Assembly: GCA_010672185.1 (NCBI GenBank)
Contig: JAAHHL010000396.1
Span: 1-6,642, forward strand
Reading direction: 5' to 3'
DNA: 6,642 bases
Source of the DNA: Caldora sp. SIO3E6
GTDB taxonomy: Bacteria > Cyanobacteriota > Cyanobacteriia > Cyanobacteriales > Coleofasciculaceae
The translations under genes and the position numbers were made by a program. Shown here one piece after another: positions 1 to 4,931 of the stretch. The notes under the pieces were generated by a model that saw nothing but the letters and a program-made list of their open reading frames with translations, was not told where the DNA came from and ran no database searches. Position 1 is the stretch's first letter; each line of letters starts with the position of its first letter.

Positions 1-139
1 CCAAAGTTACCCAGGGATTTTCCGGGTCGATGCCAGGTTTTTGAGCCAACAGATGCAATTTCCTTGGACTTTTTTGGTTTGCTGCATGAGGAGAAAGCCT
101 TCTCTGGTATGGCTTACACACTTATTCAGCAAGCCCTAG
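1..139 (-). mobile_element. Right end of a second, diverged IS5-family copy (partial, runs off the window)
   Basis: Positions 61-139 align almost base for base with 1741-1818, the right end of the complete IS described below, with a one-base length difference and roughly a tenth to a fifth of the bases changed. Weaker similarity continues back through 21-60 against 1701-1740. The segment ends in CTTATTCAGCAAGCC followed by CTAG, the same terminal repeat and target motif as the complete copy. It is therefore the transposase-start end of a related element lying in the same orientation, whose body lies before position 1. No transposase reading frame can be recognised in the first 55 bases: two minus-strand frames stay open but neither resembles the intact copy's N-terminus. 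It could also be an end-only remnant; the window cannot tell. Confidence 0.72.
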
Positions 140-158
140 CTAGGGTCTGCTGAATAAG
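121..158. repeat. Near-perfect 38-bp palindrome at the IS-IS junction
   Basis: The left arm CTTATTCAGCA (121-131) and right arm TGCTGAATAAG (148-158) are exact inverted repeats. The core CCCTAGCTAGGG (134-145) is itself a perfect palindrome; only 132-133 and 146-147 fail to pair. It is best explained as the right terminal inverted repeat of the upstream IS copy meeting the left terminal repeat of the complete copy, with CTAGCTAG between them. Such a structure can extrude as a cruciform and could act as a transcription terminator in either direction. Confidence 0.85.
140..143. repeat. Left CTAG target-site duplication
   Basis: CTAG immediately precedes the GGTCTGCTG left terminus and matches CTAG at 1815-1818 beyond the right terminus. 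A second CTAG at 136-139 abuts the upstream IS copy, so the junction reads CTAGCTAG and the exact assignment is ambiguous by a few bases. Confidence 0.6.
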
Positions 159-192
159 TCTCCCAAAAACAAACCTAAGATTATGTAGTTAT

Positions 193-1230
193 TTATGTCT
201 GGAAGAATAATGAGCTGTTCTTGTTGAAAATTGTCCATTCATAATTATAATTAATATTTGACGTCAAAAATTTGTAATTTTCTAAAAAGTACGACCAAAA
301 GACACAAAAAACCTGCCGTAGCAGGGTCTCTAAATTCATTACTAAAAACGTCATAGCAATTACTGTTTCCGAAGTATGAGGAAGTTTAGCCATGACTCGA
401 TTTAAACCATATCTTCGCTTACTTATGCCAAACTTTCCTTCAATACGATTACGAATTCTTTCGTCTTCTAATGCAAGATTTTTCTGTAATATACTAACAT
501 TCGCTGGTGGTCTTCCTAGGCGTGGACCACTCATTCTTATTCCTCTTTCTTTACAGTATGCTCGATTCTCTCTAGTTCTATAAATTTTATCCACATGCAC
601 TGATTCTGGATAGAATCCTGTGTAGTTTTTATACGCTTCTATTTGTTCTTTTAAATCTACTGATTCATTGAAGTTATCCCAACTTACACGGTATAAAAAT
701 GCATATTTATCGATGCAACTTACCAATACTTTCGCTCCAAATTCTACCGGTGTTCCTGCTTTACCTCTCACTATTGGACGAATATGAGGTTGGCTTATAC
801 TTACTATTCTATCGTCAATTCTCTGGCTTTTATTCTGATACATCCATTGTTGCTGACGGTAGACTTCAGTAATTACGAGTAACTTCTTATATTGAGCAGA
901 GCTCAATCTCTCAAGATACGCCCCTGCTTGGATTAGCTGCTCGATGTGCTCCAGGTTTCTTCTAATATATTGCAGTTGTTTTTTGAGTGCGTTTCTTCTT
1001 TCTTTTTTTCTTGGTCTCCTCTTTTTTGCTACTTTTAAGTAATTTTTTCTTGCTAACTTTCTATAAGTTTTTGGCTTTTTCTTTAACTTTTTTCTTACCG
1101 TTTTATAGAGGGTGTCTATTATTTCTTCACTAACAACTCTAGCTTGATTTAATAATCCTAAATCATTCGGGTAGCTAATATCTGCTGGGGTACAACTTGC
1201 ATCTGATAATAATTGCCCCCTATTTGGCAA
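193..1230 (-). CDS. IS5-family transposase, C-terminal catalytic part (-1 frame)
   Basis: This is the catalytic half of the same DDE transposase. Counting from the TTG at 1230, the first Asp is D10 in LLSDASCTPADISYP. The second is D214 in ESVHVDKIYRTREN, followed by RGIRMSGPRLGRPP. The Glu is E264 in RNRIEGKFGISKRR. All three are present, along with the family motifs KPKTYRKLARKNYL, RQQQWMY, RPIVRGKAGTPVEFGAK and SETVIAMTFLVMNL. The frame is open upstream of 1230 to a stop near 1324-1326 and encodes the expected acidic linker (KKKENEPEEEKVESE), so the TTG is probably not a real start. Translation would arrive by -1 slippage from the N-terminal frame, giving about 500 aa from ATG 1694, the normal family length. 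The C-terminal 40 residues are hydrophobic and Asn-rich and less conserved. Confidence 0.87.
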   Translation of the reverse strand: MPNRGQLLSDASCTPADISYPNDLGLLNQARVVSEEIIDTLYKTVRKKLKKKPKTYRKLARKNYLKVAKKRRPRKKERRNALKKQLQYIRRNLEHIEQLIQAGAYLERLSSAQYKKLLVITEVYRQQQWMYQNKSQRIDDRIVSISQPHIRPIVRGKAGTPVEFGAKVLVSCIDKYAFLYRVSWDNFNESVDLKEQIEAYKNYTGFYPESVHVDKIYRTRENRAYCKERGIRMSGPRLGRPPANVSILQKNLALEDERIRNRIEGKFGISKRRYGLNRVMAKLPHTSETVIAMTFLVMNLETLLRQVFCVFWSYFLENYKFLTSNINYNYEWTIFNKNSSLFFQT

Positions 1231-1256
1231 TTCCCTTTTTTCTTCTCTTTCGCTTT

Positions 1257-1694
1257 CTACTTTTTCCTCTTCTGGTTCATTCTCTTTTTTTTTATTGCTT
1301 CTTCTACCATTTTCTGGTTGATTTCATTCACTAAAGAAGCTGTTATTCTTTCTCTGAATTTTACCAATAGTGACGTATCAAATGGTGCTTCATTACTATA
1401 TTTATTTTGACCTATAAAGTATTGCAAATATGGATTTTCCTTTATCTGTTCTACCGTTTCTCTATCACTTATTCCTAGTTTTTCTTTAATTATTAATGCT
1501 CCTAATGCCATTCTAAATGGTAGGGCTGGTGCTCCCATTTCTTCCGCAAAATTTTTGGCATATTCTCCCTCAAATTCCGACCACGGTACCAGCGATGCCA
1601 TGATTACCCATCTGTTATCAACTGATAAGTGTCCCTCGAATGGCAGCTCAAAATTTTCCGGTGAGCTGGGGGTTGATTCAACTTTTCGGTACAT
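1257..1694 (-). CDS. IS5-family transposase, N-terminal part (frame 0, DUF772 domain)
   Basis: This is the N-terminal part of a DDE transposase, which cuts and joins DNA at the IS ends. I place the start at the ATG at 1694 (protein begins MYRKVES), as family members usually begin MYRK; a TTG at 1715 would add seven residues. The part is 145 aa. It carries the hallmark stretches LPFEGHLSVDNRWV, EEMGAPALPFRMALGALIIK, SDRETVEQIKENPYLQYFIG and EAPFDTSLLVKFRERI of the DUF772 (N-terminal transposase) domain. No strong Shine-Dalgarno precedes the ATG. After EAIKKK the frame runs into 11 lysine- and arginine-rich residues or fewer and stops at 1257, while the matching C-terminal part continues in the -1 frame. 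Alone it lacks every catalytic residue, so it needs the frameshift described at 1285-1293 or is a broken half. Confidence 0.85.
   Translation of the reverse strand: MYRKVESTPSSPENFELPFEGHLSVDNRWVIMASLVPWSEFEGEYAKNFAEEMGAPALPFRMALGALIIKEKLGISDRETVEQIKENPYLQYFIGQNKYSNEAPFDTSLLVKFRERITASLVNEINQKMVEEAIKKKRMNQKRKK
1285..1293 (-). other. A9 slippery run, candidate programmed -1 frameshift site
   Basis: On the minus strand the 0-frame codons are ATA AAA AAA AAG AGA, giving the canonical -1 heptamer A_AAA_AAG. Slipping back one base gives ...AAA AAA GAG AAT GAA and joins the DUF772 half to the catalytic half with a sensible acidic linker. The run lies within the roughly 67-nt overlap of the two frames. 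I see no clear downstream stem-loop; the following sequence is purine-rich. Transcriptional slippage on nine A residues, or a one-base loss from an ancestral A10, would explain the data equally well. Confidence 0.65.
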
Positions 1695-1814
1695 TGTCCC
1701 GTCAGGGTGGTGCAAGGATTTTGAGCTATTTTACCATATTTCCTAAGACTTTTTTGGCTTGCTACATGATTGAAAGCCTTATCTGGTATGGCTTACACAC
1801 TTATGCAGCAAACC

Positions 1815-1818
1815 CTAG
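1815..1818. repeat. Right CTAG target-site duplication
   Basis: CTAG follows the right terminal repeat (...GCAGCAAACC) and is also the first in-frame part of the tnpB remnant (codons CTA GCT = Leu-Ala). This supports the view that the IS entered a CTAG inside tnpB. Confidence 0.6.
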
Positions 1819-1895
1819 CTAATGCTAAGGTCGTCTTGGAAGATTTAAATGTCAGCGGACTGGTGAGAAACCACAAGCTAGCTAAGAGTATTAGT

Positions 1896-1946
1896 GTTTG
1901 CGTTCGCGAAGCGGAACGAAGTTCAGCATGGTGCGATAGCAGCATT
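1896..1946. repeat. 51-bp in-frame palindromic insertion within the TnpB fragment
   Basis: Seventeen codons interrupt the expected TnpB run between KSIS and VSWYNF. The DNA includes GCGTTCGCGAAGCGGAAC (1900-1917), a nearly self-complementary GTTCGC/GCGGAAC motif resembling the small GC-rich palindromic repeats scattered through cyanobacterial genomes. It leaves the frame open, so it resembles a protein-tolerated REP-like insertion. The exact ends are inferred from the TnpB consensus and could shift by a few codons. Confidence 0.5.
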
Positions 1947-2028
1947 GTATCTTGGTACAATTTCCGTAGGTGGCTCGAATACTTTGGTAGCAAGTTTGGA
2001 CGTGAAATAATTAAAAAGAGCCAGCGAC

Positions 2029-2048
2029 AGGAGCATTCTCTTGCTCCT
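2029..2048. repeat. Hairpin AGGAGCA / TGCTCCT, 6-nt loop
   Basis: A 7-bp perfect stem (2029-2035 with 2042-2048) around the loop TTCTCT lies just after the TnpB remnant and overlaps the first GCTCCTCC unit. No T-run follows on the plus strand, so a Rho-independent terminator is not supported. Confidence 0.5.
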
Positions 2049-2079
2049 CCGCTCCTCCGCTCCTCCGCTCCTCCGCTCC
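2043..2079. repeat. GCTCCTCC tandem repeat, four copies plus GCTCC
   Basis: Four exact 8-bp units (2043-2074) are followed by a partial one. This low-complexity track lies where TnpB homology has ended. It probably arose by slippage; the related motif GGCAGGAGGCAGGAG occurs at 2459-2473 in the opposite sense. The rest of the gap, 2080-2147, shows only a weak inverted pair CAACTT/AAGTTG (near 2081 and 2104) and no gene. Confidence 0.8.
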
Positions 2080-2147
2080 CCAACTTCAAGCACTTTTCAC
2101 CTTAAGTTGACACCAATGACCGAGGTGCGCCCTCAACCGACGTGCTA

Positions 2148-2369
2148 CTAGAAAAAACTGCATTTAATACAGTACCAATGGTCGTTTTCATCCTGGCAGT
2201 AGTAGCATCCATCCCACCAAATACAAGCATCGTAAGTAGCTACAAAACTCTCAGAATTTAAAAGTGTTGCTACTTCATCTTTCCTGTCTGCTGTAGGTTT
2301 GTTTGCTTCTTGGTTAAGAATTTTATGCAACTCTTCAGATACAGGAGCTAACTGGTAGGTCTGCACCAT
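2148..2369 (-). CDS. Small cysteine-rich protein of unknown function (73 aa)
   Basis: I do not recognise a family. The ATG at 2369 is preceded by AAGAGG (2377-2382) at seven bases, a good ribosome site, so it is likely a real gene. The first 45 residues are hydrophilic and probably helical (SEELHKILNQEANK...DEVATLLNSESF). The last 28 hold all five cysteines: C49, C55, C58, C67 and C70, with many aromatic residues (IWWDGCYYC, NDHWYCIKC, then SFF at the end). C55-x2-C58 and C67-x2-C70 form a CxxC-x8-CxxC pair that could bind zinc. Alternatively, the leader-plus-Cys-rich-tail layout resembles precursors of ribosomally made modified peptides, but there is no GG cleavage motif and no modification enzyme in view. 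It lies 133 bp downstream of, and on the same strand as, the metallo-hydrolase gene. Being real is fairly sure; function is unknown. Confidence 0.7.
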   Translation of the reverse strand: MVQTYQLAPVSEELHKILNQEANKPTADRKDEVATLLNSESFVATYDACIWWDGCYYCQDENDHWYCIKCSFF

Positions 2370-2376
2370 TAAAAAA

Positions 2377-2382
2377 CCTCTT
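2377..2382 (-). promoter_or_regulatory. Shine-Dalgarno AAGAGG for the Cys-rich small protein
   Basis: AAGAGG on the minus strand lies seven bases before ATG 2369 (AAGAGGTTTTTTAATG). It supports translation of this short, unrecognised ORF. Confidence 0.6.
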
Positions 2383-2444
2383 AATTACTTATTTTTCACA
2401 TCTAACTCCTATTTTCTCATAACTTGTTACTTGTTACTCTTGAG

Positions 2445-2475
2445 AAAAAAGGCTCCAAGGCAGGAGGCAGGAGTC
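2445..2475 (-). terminator. Possible Rho-independent terminator after the metallo-hydrolase gene
   Basis: On the minus strand, GACTCC (2475-2470) can pair with GGAGCC (2456-2451), five of six pairs, and six T follow directly (2450-2445). The loop is 13 nt and the stem is short, so it is a weak candidate. If active it would separate the metallo-hydrolase transcript from the small Cys-rich gene downstream. Confidence 0.35.
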
Positions 2476-2502
2476 GGAAGTTCCTCTAATGCTTATTACT
2501 TG

Positions 2503-3372
2503 TTAAGATGCCATCGAATCTAAACACTGGTTAAGCTGATGGCGCATTGTCTCAGCATCAGCATGATACCGCCGTCCATGTCCTGGTAGCACCCATTCAA
2601 AAGAATAGTTAAGCAGTTGGTGCATGGATTTGATTTGTTCAGCCCAAGAGTACCAGCAAAAATTACGGAAGCCAACTAGTTGATTTTGTCGAGCAGACCA
2701 GGCAAGATGGTCACCAGTAAACAAAAACTTGTTGTTGTAGAGCAAAACTGTATGACCTTTAGTATGACCAGGAACTGGGATAATCAACACATCTGTGGCT
2801 AACTGATATACTTCTGAGCCAGTCAGCTGAATTTCCACTTCACGAGTCCCGGTATTAATGTCATCAGTATGTAGGATGCGACTACACCCAAAATGCTCCC
2901 GATACTTTTGATGATCTGCAACATCATCTTGGTGGGTCAAGTAGAGATAACGAATTCCTCCCATCTCCTCAAAGCGTTTAGCTAAGGGGGGAGTAAAACG
3001 GGGTGAATCAACTAAAATATTGCCTTCAGGGTGTTGAATAAAGTAGCTAGTGGCGGCGAAGGAACTCTCGGCATGGTAGCCGCAATGGTAAACATTATCT
3101 GCTACTAGAAGGGGAAAACTCTGCTGGGCATCTTTAATATCTTTGGGTTTTTCTATAGTGCCAATGGAAGAAGTCGGGCAAGCTAACAATGCTTGGAGTG
3201 CTTTTAAGCGTTCTGTTTCATTAGCCGGTTGATGATAAACCGCAGACTGTCCACTGGCGCGATGAAATACTTCTGGAGTCATCCAGCGACAGGTATCACA
3301 ATCTATACAGCTACTATCGACGTAAAAATCACCGCTGACATTGTGAGAACGGCGTTGGTTGAGATGAGCCAT
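2503..3372 (-). CDS. Ferredoxin-domain / metallo-beta-lactamase-fold hydrolase fusion (289 aa)
   Basis: This is probably a soluble cytoplasmic enzyme; the substrate is unknown. Numbering from the upstream TTG at 3387 (five residues before the chosen ATG), C27-x2-C30-x2-C33 and C70-P71 form a one-cluster ferredoxin domain (CIDCDTC...CP) over residues 20-80. The MBL fold follows: residues 115-130 (YFIQHPEGNILVDSPR), the metal motif THQDDVADH (H152, D154, D155, D158, H159), PVPGHTKGH (H208, H212), FTGDH (D226, H227) and LPGHGRRY (H270). The variant HxDDxxDH is not the textbook HxHxDH, so the metal site may be altered. GGGAGG (3380-3385) lies seven bases before ATG 3372, making that the better start; the longer TTG form would begin inside the ribosome site. 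The MBL domain resembles glyoxalase II-like hydrolases and may be redox-sensing through the Fe-S domain; this is inference. Confidence 0.85.
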   Translation of the reverse strand: MAHLNQRRSHNVSGDFYVDSSCIDCDTCRWMTPEVFHRASGQSAVYHQPANETERLKALQALLACPTSSIGTIEKPKDIKDAQQSFPLLVADNVYHCGYHAESSFAATSYFIQHPEGNILVDSPRFTPPLAKRFEEMGGIRYLYLTHQDDVADHQKYREHFGCSRILHTDDINTGTREVEIQLTGSEVYQLATDVLIIPVPGHTKGHTVLLYNNKFLFTGDHLAWSARQNQLVGFRNFCWYSWAEQIKSMHQLLNYSFEWVLPGHGRRYHADAETMRHQLNQCLDSMAS

Positions 3373-3379
3373 GGGTAAA

Positions 3380-3385
3380 CCTCCC
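3380..3385 (-). promoter_or_regulatory. Shine-Dalgarno GGGAGG deciding the metallo-hydrolase start
   Basis: GGGAGG on the minus strand is seven bases from ATG 3372 (GGGAGGTTTACCCATG). The longer reading from TTG 3387 would place the start codon within or beside this site, so the 289-aa form is preferred. Confidence 0.7.
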
Positions 3386-3408
3386 AATTTTTCTGAGGAG
3401 CTACATCT

Positions 3409-3435
3409 AAATCATACTCGTTATGAGTACGATTT
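3409..3435. promoter_or_regulatory. Inverted repeat in the divergent intergenic region (possible operator)
   Basis: AAATCATACTC (3409-3419) and GAGTACGATTT (3425-3435) form an 11-bp inverted repeat with one mismatch around GTTAT. It lies between the divergent metallo-hydrolase and pentapeptide-repeat genes, where an operator would be expected. The factor, if any, is unknown. It could also be a transcript hairpin in the metallo-hydrolase 5' leader. Confidence 0.45.
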
Positions 3436-3443
3436 GAGTTAAG

Positions 3444-3475
3444 AATTTAGAATTTAGAATTTAGAATTTAGAATT
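3444..3475. repeat. AATTTAG heptamer tandem repeat, 4.5 copies
   Basis: Four exact AATTTAG units (3444-3471) are followed by AATT. Each unit junction gives TAGAAT, a near match to a -10 box (TATAAT), and TTGAGT at 3434-3439 resembles a -35. The spacings of 15 or 22 bp are not the ideal 17, so promoter activity is not supported strongly. The 7-bp period is typical of cyanobacterial short tandem repeats. Confidence 0.85.
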
Positions 3476-3556
3476 GGTGAATAAATGTATGTCATAAAAG
3501 CACTCCTCAAGTGGAATGGGGATATGCCTGTCGAGGTTTTTCTTAGGAAATCTACA

Positions 3557-4828
3557 ATGTACAACAGCAGCTTAGTTTTACTAATTACCTGTTCCTGGTT
3601 AATCATCTCAGGATTGACTACTACCGCTAAGGCAGCTAACCCGGAACACCTAGAACAACTCAGTGAAACCAACGCTTGTCCTGAATGTGATCTCACCGAT
3701 GCTCAACTAAATGCTGCTAATCTCCAAGAGGCAAACCTCAGGGGAGCCAACCTTGATGGTGCTCAACTTGAAGGAGCAAACCTGGCTCAAGCTGACTTGA
3801 ATGGAGCCCAGTTGAGGGGAGCTAAGTTAACAGGAGCATACTTTAGAGAAGCCCAATTGAGAGGAGCCTTTCTGAGTAGAAGGGAGGATAAAACGAGAAC
3901 CGATTTACAAGATGCCAACCTCGAAGGAGCAGATTTGTATGCCGCTAACCTTTCTACTGCCATAATGACCGATGCCAATTTCCAGGAAGCTCGAGCAGAC
4001 CATGCTAACCTAGCAGGCGGGAATTTAAGGGGAGCTAACTTTACTCAAACCAACCTCGCCGCTGCCAATTTAAGAGGAGCCAATTTAACAGAAGCAAAAC
4101 TGAGGAAGGCGGATATTAGAGGTGCTAACCTTACAGGAGCTAATCTGAGTCGAGCCAATCTGGATACGGTTAACGCCGATAATGCTGACTTAAGCGGTGC
4201 TAATTTGCGTCAAGCTTATTTACTCCATGCAGACTTTAATGGAGCAATCCTGAGGAATGCCCAACTTCAGGAAGTAGATTTAAAATACGCTAGCTTCCCA
4301 GTGGCAGATTTGAGGGGTGCTAACTTCCAGGGAGCGATGTTGCAAGGTACAGGCTTCAACCGTGCTAATCTCAGGGGCGCCAATCTGACTAATGCGGACT
4401 TGACAAGTGCTAAATTCGCCAATAGCCAACTCACAGATGCCCAACTAACTGGTGCCAAGCTCCATGTTGCTTATCTACACAGCGCCAACCTCACCAATGC
4501 CAATTTGAATGGTGCTGACTTGCGAGAAGCCAGACTACATTCTGCGAATTTAACCAATGCTTCTCTAGTCGGTGCTACTCTTGAAAGAGCCAGTCTCATC
4601 AGTAGTCAGCTCAATGGTGCTAACTTAACTTACACTAACTTAACCCTGTGTGATTTAAGGGGAGCCAACTTGAAGAATGCTAATTTGAGTTATGCCAACC
4701 TAACTCAGACAGATTTGGGACTTGCTATTCTAGTTGAGACCAATTTGAGTAACACTAATCTCAGGGAAGCTAAACTCAAAGGTGCGATCGGACTCAACAG
4801 AGATTGGTTACTTAACGCTGAGCAGTAA
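3557..4828 (+). CDS. Secreted pentapeptide-repeat protein (423 aa, long quadrilateral beta-helix)
   Basis: The function is unknown; such proteins fold as a right-handed square beta-helix and probably bind or scaffold other molecules. I choose ATG 3557 because AGGA (3545-3548) lies eight bases upstream and it gives a clean signal peptide (MYNSSLVLLITCSWLIISG, then TTTAKA, cleavage before ANPEHL). ATGs at 3485 and 3524 would add 24 or 11 residues before it. In the 447-aa numbering, mature residue 51 begins a short cap with CPEC (C65, C68). A(D/N)LxX repeats then run with central Leu/Phe every five residues from L70 to L130 (13 units). An 11-residue spacing follows (SRREDKTRTD, L141), then about 59 units to L431, making roughly 18 coils. 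The C-terminus (IGLNRDWLLNAEQ) is a short cap. No C-terminal anchor is visible, so a periplasmic or extracellular location is likely. Confidence 0.88.
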   Translation: MYNSSLVLLITCSWLIISGLTTTAKAANPEHLEQLSETNACPECDLTDAQLNAANLQEANLRGANLDGAQLEGANLAQADLNGAQLRGAKLTGAYFREAQLRGAFLSRREDKTRTDLQDANLEGADLYAANLSTAIMTDANFQEARADHANLAGGNLRGANFTQTNLAAANLRGANLTEAKLRKADIRGANLTGANLSRANLDTVNADNADLSGANLRQAYLLHADFNGAILRNAQLQEVDLKYASFPVADLRGANFQGAMLQGTGFNRANLRGANLTNADLTSAKFANSQLTDAQLTGAKLHVAYLHSANLTNANLNGADLREARLHSANLTNASLVGATLERASLISSQLNGANLTYTNLTLCDLRGANLKNANLSYANLTQTDLGLAILVETNLSNTNLREAKLKGAIGLNRDWLLNAEQ

Positions 4829-4833
4829 TTAGT

Positions 4834-4872
4834 TTGGTTATTGGTCATTGGTTATTGGTCATTGGTTATTGG
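4834..4872. repeat. TTGGTYA heptamer tandem repeat, five copies plus TTGG
   Basis: TTGGTTA and TTGGTCA alternate exactly (TTA, TCA, TTA, TCA, TTA) at a period of seven, beginning six bases after the pentapeptide-gene stop codon. The strict alternation suggests a 14-bp unit duplicated as a whole. This is a non-coding heptamer repeat of the cyanobacterial type. Confidence 0.9.
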
Positions 4873-4873
4873 A

Positions 4874-4901
4874 ACAAAGGACAAACAACAAACAACAAAT
4901 C
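4874..4901. repeat. ACAAANN heptamer repeat, four units
   Basis: ACAAAGG, ACAAACA, ACAAACA and ACAAATC follow in phase at seven bases, directly after the TTGGTYA block. The two blocks share the period but not the sequence. Confidence 0.7.
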
Positions 4902-4931
4902 ACTAAATTAGCGCAAAAATCTGTCACACTA

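Larger units (their letters stand above)
144..1814 (-). mobile_element. Complete IS5-family (DUF772-type transposase) insertion sequence
   Basis: The element is about 1,671 bp. Its left end GGTCTGCTGAATAAGT and the complement of its right end, GGTTTGCTGCATAAGT, are terminal inverted repeats with 2 mismatches in 16. CTAG at 140-143 and 1815-1818 forms a 4-bp target duplication, which fits the YTAR preference known for the IS5 group. Boundaries 142-1816 with an AGCT duplication are equally possible, because the flanks read CTAGCT on both sides. The transposase occupies nearly the whole length on the minus strand, leaving about 49 bp at one end and about 120 bp at the other. It has landed inside a tnpB gene, whose remnant resumes exactly at the right CTAG, and beside a second related copy. 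Confidence 0.85.
1815..2012 (+). pseudogene. tnpB: TnpB (IS200/IS605 family) internal fragment
   Basis: In the frame starting at CTA 1815 the sequence reads LANAKVVLEDLNVSGLVRNHKLAKSIS, then a foreign stretch, then VSWYNFRRWLEYFGSKFGREII. This matches the part of TnpB around the RuvC-II glutamate (the E of LEDLNVSG) and the following helix. TnpB is the RNA-guided nuclease of IS200/IS605 elements. The N-terminal half is absent: it would lie before the tandem IS copies, outside the window. The C-terminal zinc-ribbon and final RuvC aspartate region are also missing, since similarity stops after GREII and is replaced by an unrelated reading through low-complexity repeats. The upstream ATG at 1770 lies in the IS end and is not a real start. 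The fragment is a dead remnant interrupted at the CTAG target and further spoiled by an internal insertion. Confidence 0.8.

Noticed and set aside
1..55. Open minus-strand frames at the window edge (for example LAQKPGIDPENPWVTL)
   Set aside because: Too short, two frames open equally, and neither matches the intact transposase N-terminus.
392..583. Plus-strand ORF of 63 codons, and the similar Phe-rich one at 1213-1410
   Set aside because: Both lie antisense to the clear transposase frames; the Phe-rich composition mirrors the Lys-rich transposase strand.
1555..1822. Plus-strand ORFs at 1555-1746 and 1640-1822
   Set aside because: They are antisense to the transposase N-terminus and IS end, with no family resemblance.
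1793..2089. Minus-strand ORF of 98 codons
   Set aside because: It is antisense to the recognisable TnpB fragment and reads through the GCTCCTCC repeat; no protein-like features.
2105..2147. Possible terminator (GAGG/CCTC stem) after the small Cys-rich gene
   Set aside because: The stem is only 4 bp and no T-run follows on the minus strand.
3454..3696. Minus-strand ORF opposite the pentapeptide gene start, plus 3787-3978 and 4267-4458
   Set aside because: These are shadows of the repeat gene: their Leu/Ala/Ser-Pro repetition is the complement of the A(D/N)L repeats.
3444..4901. Possible CRISPR array from the short intergenic repeats
   Set aside because: Units are 7 bp with no spacers and no cas genes nearby; they are simple tandem repeats.
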